Shown here: positions 54,436-62,222 of the stretch, piece by piece | Layout: the number at the start of each line of letters is the position of its first letter | Numbering within the stretch: position 1 is the first letter of the stretch | Source: Actinomycetota bacterium | GTDB taxonomy: Bacteria; Actinomycetota; Thermoleophilia; Solirubrobacterales; 70-9 | Length of the DNA: 64,000 bases | Direction of reading: 5' to 3' | Assembly: GCA_005885405.1 (NCBI GenBank) | Contig: VAYN01000018.1 | Span: 87,596-151,595 of the forward strand | Translations under genes and position numbers: made by a program | Notes under the pieces: generated by a model | The model's database searches: none | The model's input: only the letters and a program-made list of their open reading frames with translations | What the model was told of the DNA's origin: nothing

Positions 54436-55126
54436 GAGTAGTCCCGCAGTAACTGCCGTTATCGCGGCCGCCGGCTCCGGAGAGCGACTCGGAGCCGGCG
54501 GCCCGAAGGCATTCGTCCCGGTCGCCGGGAAGCCGATGGTTGCGTGGTCGGTCGACGCCTTCCGCGCCTGCGAGTCGGTGCGCTCGATCGTCGTCGCGGC
54601 GCCGCCGGGGCACCGCGGCGACCTCGCCGGTCACGACCTCGCCGTCGTCGCCGGCGGCGAGATGCGGGCCGATTCGGTCGCCAACGCGCTCGAGGCGGTG
54701 AGGACGGAGTACGTCGCCGTCCACGACGCCGCCCGGCCGCTGCTGACGCCGGAGCTGGTCGAAGCGCTGGTCGCTGACCTCGACGGGAACCCTGAGGCTG
54801 CGGGGGTCATCGCCGCCGCCCCGGTCACCGACACGATCAAGCGTGGTTCCTTACGGACGCCTGGCGACCGAAAGGAACCACGAATCGTGGAGACGGTCAA
54901 TCGTTCGCAGCTCTGGGCGGCGCAGACGCCTCAGGTGTTCCGGACGGAGGCGCTGCGGGAGGCGCTCGGCGCCGCCGAGCGGCCGCAGGAGGCGACCGAC
55001 GAGGCGATGCTGGTCGAGTGGAACGGTGGCACCGTGCTGATCCACACGGTCGCCGAGCAAAACCTGAAGGTGACGACGCCGCTCGACCTCCGCGTCGCCG
55101 AGCTCCTGTTGGCTGAACGCGGCTAG
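54422..55126 (+). CDS. ispD: 2-C-methyl-D-erythritol 4-phosphate cytidylyltransferase; start non-canonical
   Basis: VTAVIAAAGSGERLGAGGPKAFVPVAGKPMVAWSVDAF; VAVHDAARPLLTPELV; N-terminal CTP loop lies upstream of the first ATG (54536), no ATG/GTG/TTG in frame; CTG 54422 is a candidate. Confidence 0.9.
   Translation: MPPPESSPAVTAVIAAAGSGERLGAGGPKAFVPVAGKPMVAWSVDAFRACESVRSIVVAAPPGHRGDLAGHDLAVVAGGEMRADSVANALEAVRTEYVAVHDAARPLLTPELVEALVADLDGNPEAAGVIAAAPVTDTIKRGSLRTPGDRKEPRIVETVNRSQLWAAQTPQVFRTEALREALGAAERPQEATDEAMLVEWNGGTVLIHTVAEQNLKVTTPLDLRVAELLLAERG
54842..54882. repeat. 11-bp perfect inverted repeat inside ispD
   Basis: CGTGGTTCCTT-N19-AAGGAACCACG. Confidence 0.8.
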
Positions 55127-55272
55127 TCCCGCATCAGCACGTAGACCAGCATCGCGGCGAAGCAGAGCTGCCCGATCGCGAGCGCGGTGCCGAGGTTCTT
55201 CGCCCCGAGGAGGAGCGCGAGCGCCGTGCCGGCGGCGAGCGCGGCGAGCAGGAGAAGGAGCTGACGGCTCAT
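55123..55272 (-). CDS. Small (49 aa) two-TM membrane protein
   Basis: MSRQLLLLLAALAAGTALALLLGAKNLGTALAIGQLCFAAMLVYVLMRD; below the ORF-track length cutoff. Confidence 0.6.
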   Translation of the reverse strand: MSRQLLLLLAALAAGTALALLLGAKNLGTALAIGQLCFAAMLVYVLMRD

Positions 55273-55300
55273 TCGGCGCGAAGTCTATGCTCGGCCTCCC

Positions 55301-56143
55301 ATGCTGACCGACTACCACCTGCACCTCCGCCCGGACGAGAACGGGACCACATTCGAGCGCTACTTCACGGCCGAGAACGTCGACCGCTACCTGGCCGCGG
55401 CAGAGGCCGCCGGGATCGAGGAGTTGGGCGTCTCCGAGCACGTCTACCGCTTCCGCCAGGCGCTCGACCTCTGGACCCATCCGCTCTGGGTCGAGAACGC
55501 CAAGGACGACATCGACGCCTACTGCGAGTTCGTCCGCGGCACGCCGCTACGGCTCGGGGTCGAGTGCGACTACGTCCCCGGCGCCGAGGAGCGGATCGAC
55601 GCGCTGCTGGGCGCGCGCGACTTCGACTACGTCGTCGGCTCGGTCCACTTCATCGGCGAGGGGGACGCCGCCGTCGACCACGACGGCTTCGACGTCTGGG
55701 AGGGCGACGGCGACGCCGACGAGATCTGGCGCCGCTACTTCGCAGCGCTCGCCGACTGCGCCCGCTCAGGCCTCTACGACATCCTCGCCCACCCCGACCT
55801 GGTCAAGGTCTGGGGCCGCGCCCGGCCGCTCCCCGACCGCGACCTGCGCAGCTTCTACGAGCCGGCGGTCGAGGCGATCGCCGAGAGCGGGATCGCGGTC
55901 GAGATCTCGACTGCGGGCCTGCGCAAGCCCGTCGGCGAGCTCTACCCCTCGCGCCAGTTCGCGGAGATGTGCATCGAGGCCGGCGCCGTCTTCGCCCTCT
56001 CCTCCGACGCCCACCTGCCCGAGCAGATCGGCTTCGAATACGGGCAGGCGGTGCAGTTCATGGAGGAACTGGGGATAGAAGAGATATGCGTCTTCGAGCA
56101 GCGCCAGCGCAGCCTGGCGCCTTTGGGCAGTCGCGTCCGCTGA
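55301..56143 (+). CDS. PHP-family histidinol-phosphatase-like protein
   Basis: MLTDYHLHLRPDENG; GVSEHVYRF; LGVECDYVPG; DILAHPDLVKVWG; ALSSDAHLPEQIG. Confidence 0.88.
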   Translation: MLTDYHLHLRPDENGTTFERYFTAENVDRYLAAAEAAGIEELGVSEHVYRFRQALDLWTHPLWVENAKDDIDAYCEFVRGTPLRLGVECDYVPGAEERIDALLGARDFDYVVGSVHFIGEGDAAVDHDGFDVWEGDGDADEIWRRYFAALADCARSGLYDILAHPDLVKVWGRARPLPDRDLRSFYEPAVEAIAESGIAVEISTAGLRKPVGELYPSRQFAEMCIEAGAVFALSSDAHLPEQIGFEYGQAVQFMEELGIEEICVFEQRQRSLAPLGSRVR

Positions 56144-56145
56144 GC

Positions 56146-56598
56146 ATGGTCGGCCTCGGCTACGACAGCCACCGCTTCGCCACCGGGCGCCGCCTCGTCC
56201 TCGGCGGCGTCGAGATCGAGCACGACCAGGGCCTCGACGGCCACTCCGACGCCGACGTCCTCACCCACGCGGTGATCGACGCATTGCTCGGCGCCGCTGG
56301 CGGCGGCGACATCGGGACGATGTTCCCCGACGACGATCCGGCCTGGAAGGACGCCGACTCGATCGACCTCCTGCGCACCGTCGTCGGGACGATCGCCGGG
56401 CCGATCATCAACATCGACGCGACGCTGATCTGCGAGCAGCCCCGCCTCGGCCCTTACAAGGCGGAGATGGAGCGGACACTCGCCGAGGCCACTTCGGCTC
56501 GGGTCAGCGTCAAGGCGACCAGCAACGAGGGCATGGGGTTCGTCGGCCGCGGCGAGGGGATCGCCTGCATGGCTGTAGCGAGCGTCGAGAGCGAATAG
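56146..56598 (+). CDS. ispF: 2-C-methyl-D-erythritol 2,4-cyclodiphosphate synthase
   Basis: GLGYDSHRFATGRRLVLGGVEIEHDQGLDGHSDADVLTHAVIDALLGAAGGGDIGTMFPD; KATSNEGMGFVGRGEGIA. Confidence 0.96.
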   Translation: MVGLGYDSHRFATGRRLVLGGVEIEHDQGLDGHSDADVLTHAVIDALLGAAGGGDIGTMFPDDDPAWKDADSIDLLRTVVGTIAGPIINIDATLICEQPRLGPYKAEMERTLAEATSARVSVKATSNEGMGFVGRGEGIACMAVASVESE

Positions 56599-56611
56599 TC
56601 TTCCGGCTGGG

Positions 56612-58261
56612 ATGGCGGACGCGAAACTGAGCGCGGCGGGCCTGCGAGGCTCGATTTCAGACTCGATCTTCGAGGTGAAGGTGCTGCGCGAGGCCGGGAT
56701 CGTCGGGCCGATGCGCCCCGACAAAGCGCTGAAGATCGGCAGCGCCTTCCTGCGCTGGGGCGCCTCCCCGGCCCTCGGCGTCACCACCGCGGCCATCCAT
56801 CACCCGCACGAGCTGGCGATCGTCGACGAAAAAGGCGCCCTCAGCTGGCAGCGCCTGCACCGCCGCTCCAATGCCCTCGCCCACTCCTTCGCCGCGATGG
56901 GGATCGGCCCCGGCGATGGGGTCGGGATCATGTGCCGCAACCACCGCGGCTTCATCGAGGCGACGCTTGCCGCGGCCAAGATCGGCGCCAGCGCCCTGTA
57001 CCTGAACACGATGTTCGCCGGCCCGCAGCTGGTCGAGGTGACCAGGCGCGAGGGGCCGAAGGCGCTCGTCTACGACGAGGAGTTCAGCGAGCTGCTGGCA
57101 GGGGTCGACAGCTCGGTGAAGCGGATCGTCGGCTGGTGCGACGGCGAGGTCTCCGACCCGACGCTGGAGAGCCTGATCCGGGGGGGCGACGAGTCCGACC
57201 TGAAGCCGCCGCCGGAGAAGCCGAAATTCGTCATCCTCACCTCGGGCACCACCGGCACCCCGAAGGGAGCCCAGCGCTCCAGCCCCGAAGGGCTATTGCC
57301 GATCGCCTCGCTGATCGACAAGATCCCCTTCCGCAGTGGGATGACGATGATGATCGCCGCCCCGCTCTTCCACTCCTGGGGCTTCTTCCACTTCGTGATG
57401 AGCCTGCCGACCGGCTCGACGATGGTGCTGAAGCGCAAGTTCGACCCCGAGGAGACGCTGAAGGCGGTCGAGCAGAGCCGCGCCGACGTCCTCGCCGCGG
57501 TGCCGGTGATGATCCAGCGCATCCTCACCCTGCCCGAGGAGGTCCTCAGTCGCTACAGCTTGCCATCGCTGAAGATCACCTCGCTCTCGGGCTCAGCGCT
57601 GCCGGGCGAGCTGGCGATCGAGTGGATGAACCGCTTCGGCGACAACGTCTACAACCTCTACGGCTCGACCGAGGTCGCCTACGCGACCGTCGCCACCCCG
57701 GAGGACCTGCGGGCCGCTCCCGGAACCGCCGGCAAGCCGCCCCGCGGGACGAAGATCTGCCTCTTCGACGAGCACGGCAAGGAGGTGCCGCAGGGGGAGG
57801 TCGGCCGCATCTTCGTCGGCAACGAAATGGCGATGGAGGGATACACCGGCGGCGGCGGCAAGGAGATGATCGACGGCCTCTACTCCAGCGGCGACGTCGG
57901 CCACATCGACTCCGAGGGGCGCCTCTTCATCGACGGCCGCGACGACGAGATGATCGTCTCCGGCGGCGAGAACGTCTTCCCGCGCGAGGTCGAGGACTTG
58001 CTCGCCGACCACGAGGCGGTCGAGGAGGTGGCGGTGATCGGGGTCGAGGACGACGAGTTCGGGCAGCGGCTGAAGGCGTTCGTGGTGGTTCGCACCGGGA
58101 TCGAGGTGTCGCCGGGGGACCTGACCGCGCACGTAAAGGCGAACCTCGCTTCCTACAAGAGCCCGCGGGAGATCGAGTTCATGGATGAGCTGCCGCGAAA
58201 CGCCACCGGCAAGGTCCTGAAGAAGGATCTGCGCGCCCGCGATAAAGAGACGTCCGCTTAG
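56612..58261 (+). CDS. AMP-dependent acyl-CoA synthetase/ligase
   Basis: FVILTSGTTGTPKGAQRS; YNLYGSTEVAYATVATPEDLRAAPGTAGKPPRGT; GLYSSGDVGHIDSEGRLFIDGRDDEMIVSGGENVFPREVE; NATGKVLKKDLR. Confidence 0.95.
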   Translation: MADAKLSAAGLRGSISDSIFEVKVLREAGIVGPMRPDKALKIGSAFLRWGASPALGVTTAAIHHPHELAIVDEKGALSWQRLHRRSNALAHSFAAMGIGPGDGVGIMCRNHRGFIEATLAAAKIGASALYLNTMFAGPQLVEVTRREGPKALVYDEEFSELLAGVDSSVKRIVGWCDGEVSDPTLESLIRGGDESDLKPPPEKPKFVILTSGTTGTPKGAQRSSPEGLLPIASLIDKIPFRSGMTMMIAAPLFHSWGFFHFVMSLPTGSTMVLKRKFDPEETLKAVEQSRADVLAAVPVMIQRILTLPEEVLSRYSLPSLKITSLSGSALPGELAIEWMNRFGDNVYNLYGSTEVAYATVATPEDLRAAPGTAGKPPRGTKICLFDEHGKEVPQGEVGRIFVGNEMAMEGYTGGGGKEMIDGLYSSGDVGHIDSEGRLFIDGRDDEMIVSGGENVFPREVEDLLADHEAVEEVAVIGVEDDEFGQRLKAFVVVRTGIEVSPGDLTAHVKANLASYKSPREIEFMDELPRNATGKVLKKDLRARDKETSA

Positions 58262-58344
58262 GCCCAGCCGGGCCGACGTAAATTGCGGGGGTCTTTGGTT
58301 GGAGGTTGGGGAAGCTTCCGGCGCTGGTAGTAGTTTTGCGCGGG

Positions 58345-59238
58345 ATGGGTGACCCAACGAGGCAGTTGCAGCAGGTCGGTGAGGCGACGCGTGCTATGCG
58401 TGGCGTCGCCGATCAGGCGCTCGAGTGGGTCAAGGTCAGCGAGGGCCGGGTCGCCGAGGCCGAAGCGCGCGCCGAAGCCGTCAAGGGCGAGCTGAAGGAG
58501 CGGGCGCTGCTGGCGATGCGGAAGGTGACCGCGGAGGCGCGGGAGCGGATCGCCGCCGAGCGCAAGGCGCGGACCGAGGCTGAGGCGCGGGCAACCGCCG
58601 CCGAGGCCGCCCGCGACCGGGCCGAGAAGAGCTTTGAGGAGTTGCAGCAGCGCTCCCAGGCCGAGCGCGAAGAGATCGTCGCTGCGAAGACCGACGCCGA
58701 GAGCGCGATCGCCCAAGCCCGTGTCGATGCGGATAAAGCGACGGCGACGGCGCGCAAGCAGGCCGAGGAAGACTTCAAGGCAAAGGTCGAGGAGGCCCGG
58801 CAGCAGATCCAGGCCGAGGCCGACCGGCGCATCGCCGCCGCCGAGCAGCGGGCCGCCGATGCCGAGGCCGCCGCTGCGGAGTCCCACGAAGCTGCGGTGC
58901 GGCTGGAGACCGAGATCGAGCAGCGGGTGATGGAGGGAACCGAAGACGTCCGCCGCGAGGCCGAGGAGAGCGTGCAGCGGCTGCTCGCGAAAGTCGAGCG
59001 CGAGGCCGAGGAGGCCGCCCGCGCCCGCGCCGAGGACCAGATGCGGGTCGAGGCCGACCGGATCCGCGTGCAGGCGCAGCGCCGCGAGGAGCGCGTCCGC
59101 GAGGCGACCGAGGACGAGATCAAGGCCAGCGTCAGCAAGGCCCGCCGCGAGGCGGCCGCAGCAGCCGAGGAGGTCGCGCCGAGCTGGCTTCGCAGCGGTG
59201 AGTCGAAGGCGACCACCGCCGGCTACCGCACGTTTTAG
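58345..59238 (+). CDS. Long coiled-coil hypothetical protein
   Basis: Continuous heptad-like Ala/Glu/Arg-rich sequence from about residue 30 to 270. Confidence 0.7.
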   Translation: MGDPTRQLQQVGEATRAMRGVADQALEWVKVSEGRVAEAEARAEAVKGELKERALLAMRKVTAEARERIAAERKARTEAEARATAAEAARDRAEKSFEELQQRSQAEREEIVAAKTDAESAIAQARVDADKATATARKQAEEDFKAKVEEARQQIQAEADRRIAAAEQRAADAEAAAAESHEAAVRLETEIEQRVMEGTEDVRREAEESVQRLLAKVEREAEEAARARAEDQMRVEADRIRVQAQRREERVREATEDEIKASVSKARREAAAAAEEVAPSWLRSGESKATTAGYRTF

Positions 59239-59263
59239 TCAAGTGATTTAACCTCGCCTCGCG

Positions 59264-60667
59264 ATGAGGGAGGTGAGGATCAGGGACACGCTGACGGGCG
59301 AGGTGCGGACCCTCGAGGACGAGGAGGTGGGCATCTACGCCTGCGGGCCGACGGTCTACAGCCGCATCCACATCGGCAACGCGCGCCCGTTCGTCGTCTT
59401 CTCGCTGTTCGCCCGGTTCCTGCGCTCGGAGGGCTACCGGCCGAAGTTGGTCGTCAACGTCACCGACATCAACGACAAGATCTACGTCGCGGCTCGCGAG
59501 GCAGGCAAAGGCTCGGAGGAGTTTGCCGAGGAGATGACTGCCGCCTATATCGAAGACACCGATCGTCTGGGCGTCGGGCGACCGGACTCAGAGCCGCTGG
59601 CGAGCGAGACCGTCGAAGGAATCGTCTCCCTGATCGCCGAGCTGGTCGAGGCGGGCCACGCCTATGAGTCAGGTGGCGATGTCTACTACCGCGTCCGCAG
59701 CTTCGATGACTACGGCAAGCTTTCCAACCGCCGCCCGGAGGACATGGACCAGGGCGAGGACGCCGGCTCGGCCTCGCTGAAGGAGGACCGCCTCGACTTC
59801 GCGCTGTGGAAGGCGCACAAGCCCGACGAGGACACGAGCTGGGACTCGCCATGGGGCCCGGGGCGGCCCGCTTGGCATATCGAGTGCTCGGTGATGGCCG
59901 AGCAGGAGCTGGGCGCCGCCTTCGCCATCCACGGCGGCGGCTCCGACCTCGTCTTTCCACACCACGAGAACGAGATCGCCCAGTCCGAGGGGGCGGGGCG
60001 GCCCTTTGCTCAACTCTGGATGCACAACGGGATGATCGAGACCGGGGCGGCGAAGATGTCGAAATCGGAAGGGAACATCTTTCAGCTCTCGACTGCGCTC
60101 GATACCTACGGGCGGGAGGCCGTGGTCGCTTATCTGATCTCGGGGCATTACCGGCAGCCTTTGGCGTTCGGTGAGGAGCAGATGGAGGAAGCGGTCGCCC
60201 GGGTGGAGAGGCTTCGAAACTTCTTTCGGGAGAACCCCCTTGTTCAGACCGCTGGGCAGGCCCCGGGGGAGGGGTCGGCGGGCAAACAGCGGGGAGGGCC
60301 CGGCGACCCCTCCCCCGGGGCCCGAATCGAGGCGTTTCGGGAGGCTCTGGCCGATGACTTCAATACGCCCAGGGCGCTCGCTGAGGTCTTTGAGTTGGTG
60401 GGGGAAGCAAATCGGGGTGAGGTTCCGAAGGCTGAGGCTGGTGGGGTGGTTGCGGAGATGCTCGAGCTCGTCGGTCTCAGCACCCTTACCCAGCCGGAGA
60501 AGGGTGCTGAGAGTGACGAGCGGGCGCTCGAGTTGATGCAGGAGCGGGAGGCGGCTCGGGCGGCTAAGGAGTTCGCCAGAGCCGATGAGCTGCGGGATGA
60601 GTTGGCGGGGATGGGGTGGACGGTTCGCGATTCGGCCGACGGACCCAGCCTCGTTCCCAAGACTTGA
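59264..60667 (+). CDS. cysS: Cysteinyl-tRNA synthetase
   Basis: YACGPTVYSRIHIGNARPFVVFSLFARFLRSEGY; WHIECSVMAEQELGAAFAIHGGGSDLVFPHHENEIAQSEG; KMSKSEGN. Confidence 0.96.
   Translation: MREVRIRDTLTGEVRTLEDEEVGIYACGPTVYSRIHIGNARPFVVFSLFARFLRSEGYRPKLVVNVTDINDKIYVAAREAGKGSEEFAEEMTAAYIEDTDRLGVGRPDSEPLASETVEGIVSLIAELVEAGHAYESGGDVYYRVRSFDDYGKLSNRRPEDMDQGEDAGSASLKEDRLDFALWKAHKPDEDTSWDSPWGPGRPAWHIECSVMAEQELGAAFAIHGGGSDLVFPHHENEIAQSEGAGRPFAQLWMHNGMIETGAAKMSKSEGNIFQLSTALDTYGREAVVAYLISGHYRQPLAFGEEQMEEAVARVERLRNFFRENPLVQTAGQAPGEGSAGKQRGGPGDPSPGARIEAFREALADDFNTPRALAEVFELVGEANRGEVPKAEAGGVVAEMLELVGLSTLTQPEKGAESDERALELMQEREAARAAKEFARADELRDELAGMGWTVRDSADGPSLVPKT
60259..60322. repeat. 19-bp perfect inverted repeat inside cysS
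   Basis: GGCCCCGGGGGAGGGGTCG-N26-CGACCCCTCCCCCGGGGCC. Confidence 0.9.
60475..60512. repeat. 13-bp perfect inverted repeat inside cysS
   Basis: TCTCAGCACCCTT-N12-AAGGGTGCTGAGA. Confidence 0.85.
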
Positions 60668-60683
60668 TGACAGACTGCGCCTG

Positions 60684-61337
60684 ATGGCGAACCAGTTCAT
60701 CTACGGGAGCAATCCCGTTGCCGAGGCCGAGCGCGGACGCCGACGGGTGCACCGGGTCTGGCGGGCGCCCGAAGCCTCCGGCGAGGAACTGGAGCGGCTT
60801 TGCGGTTCGCCCGACCACCAAGGGGTGGTGGCGGAGGTCGATCCCTACCCCTACGGAGATCCCACCGGGATGCTGCGGAAGGAGGGGGCGCTGCTCGTCG
60901 CCCTCGACCAGGTGCAGGACCCCCGCAACCTCGGCGCCGTCTGCCGCTCGGCTGAGTTCGCCGGCGCCGCCGGCGTCGTCATTCCGGAGCGTCGCTCCGC
61001 CGCGATCACTCCGGTCGTCTGCAAGACCTCGGCGGGTGCGGTGGAGCACCTCGAGGTCGCCCACGTCCGCAACCTCGCCGACTGGCTCGCCGAAGCGAAG
61101 GCGGCCGGGTTCTGGATTTGGGGCGCCGACGCGGAGGCCGAGCAGGCACCGTGGAAGACGGACCTGACCGGCTCCACGGTGCTCGTCCTCGGCGGGGAGG
61201 GGAAAGGACTGCGCCCCCGCGTCGCCGCAGCTTGCGACGGCCTCGTCGCCCTGCCGCAGCTCGGCCAAGTGGAGTCCCTCAACGTCTCCGCAGCGGCGAC
61301 GGCGCTTCTCTTCGAGGCCGTCCGTCAGCGCAGCTAG
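60684..61337 (+). CDS. rlmB: 23S rRNA (guanosine-2'-O-)-methyltransferase RlmB / TrmH family
   Basis: FIYGSNPVAEAERGRRRVHRVW; LVALDQVQDPRNLGAVCRSAEFAGAAGVVIPERRSA; VLVLGGEGKGLRP; QVESLNVSAAATALLFE. Confidence 0.94.
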   Translation: MANQFIYGSNPVAEAERGRRRVHRVWRAPEASGEELERLCGSPDHQGVVAEVDPYPYGDPTGMLRKEGALLVALDQVQDPRNLGAVCRSAEFAGAAGVVIPERRSAAITPVVCKTSAGAVEHLEVAHVRNLADWLAEAKAAGFWIWGADAEAEQAPWKTDLTGSTVLVLGGEGKGLRPRVAAACDGLVALPQLGQVESLNVSAAATALLFEAVRQRS

Positions 61338-61382
61338 CCACCTGCAAATGCAACGGCGGTTGCAGAAAGTCGCTATTTGGGG

Positions 61383-61410
61383 TTGACAGAACACCGCAGT
61401 GCGGTAAGAC
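61383..61410 (+). promoter_or_regulatory. Candidate promoter with palindromic operator in spacer, upstream of sigH
   Basis: TTGACA - 16 nt - TAAGAC; spacer contains ACCGCA-G-TGCGGT (61393-61405). Confidence 0.5.
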
Positions 61411-61431
61411 TAGCGCCGCAATAAGGGTGAA

Positions 61432-61444
61432 CCTCAGGTTGAGG
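61432..61444 (+). repeat. Core of dispersed palindromic repeat, copy C
   Basis: CCTCAGGTTGAGG, reverse complement of 31614..31626. Confidence 0.55.
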
Positions 61445-61514
61445 TGAGCCCGGTGAATAGGGCGCCTCTGGGGAGGTAAGTGGCGCCACGACCCTTCAGC
61501 AAGGAGAAGGATCT

Positions 61515-62222
61515 GTGGCACTATCGTCGCCTACGCAGGAACTGCCCCTCCCGGTTGCCGTAAGCACCCCTGGGCGCGCCTCCAACCCTAACCCTCAAGT
61601 AGAACTTGATGATCACTATCTCGTCGCCCTCGCTAAGGAGGGCCGGGCCGATGCCTACGACACGATCGTCCGCCGCTACCGCGGCTTCGTCCGTCTCAAG
61701 GCTTCGTCGTACTTCCTCCTCGGTGGCGAGTCCGACGACCTGATCCAGGAGGGGCTGCTCGGCCTCTACAAGGCGATCCGGGACTACCGGACCGACCGCG
61801 AGTCGAGCTTCCGCAACTTCGCCGAGCTCTGCATCACCCGCCAGATCATTACCGCGGTAAAGACCGCGACCCGGAACAAGCACACGCCGCTGAACCAGTA
61901 CGTCTCCTTCAGCCAGACGCCGGCCGCCGCCGGCGACTCGGAAACGACGCTGGACGAGATCCTTCCTGGCCCGAGCGTGCACGACCCGGTCAACCAGGTG
62001 ATCGCGACCGAAGAGCTGGAGAGCCTCGTCTCCTGTCTCTCCGGCGTCTCCGGGGTCCTCTCCGACCTCGAGAGCCGGGTCCTCTCGCTCTACCTCGACG
62101 GCCACTCCTACGAGGTGATCGCCGAGCGGTTGGAGTGCGACACGAAGACGGTTGACAATGCCCTGCAGCGGGTCAAGCGCAAGGTCGGCACCCACCTGGC
62201 CTCGCGGGAGGTCGCTGCTTAG
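61515..62222 (+). CDS. sigH: SigH (Spo0H-like) RNA polymerase sigma factor
   Basis: LVALAKEGRADAYDTIVRRYRGFVRLKASSYFLLGGESDDLIQEGLLGLYKAIRDYR; FRNFAELCITRQIITAVKTATRNKH; LESRVLSLYLDGHSYEVIAERLECDTKTVDNALQRVKRKV. Confidence 0.94.
   Translation: MALSSPTQELPLPVAVSTPGRASNPNPQVELDDHYLVALAKEGRADAYDTIVRRYRGFVRLKASSYFLLGGESDDLIQEGLLGLYKAIRDYRTDRESSFRNFAELCITRQIITAVKTATRNKHTPLNQYVSFSQTPAAAGDSETTLDEILPGPSVHDPVNQVIATEELESLVSCLSGVSGVLSDLESRVLSLYLDGHSYEVIAERLECDTKTVDNALQRVKRKVGTHLASREVAA

Noticed and set aside
60985-61001. CGGAGCG-T-CGCTCCG palindrome in rlmB
   Set aside because: Short arms, encodes conserved PERRSAA of SPOUT methyltransferases; explained by protein constraint.
61594-61610. TCAAGT-AGA-ACTTGA palindrome within the 5' end of sigH
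   Set aside because: Inside coding sequence (PQVELDD) and only 6-bp arms; insufficient to call an operator despite the CTAACCCTCAA similarity to the 23-bp repeat.
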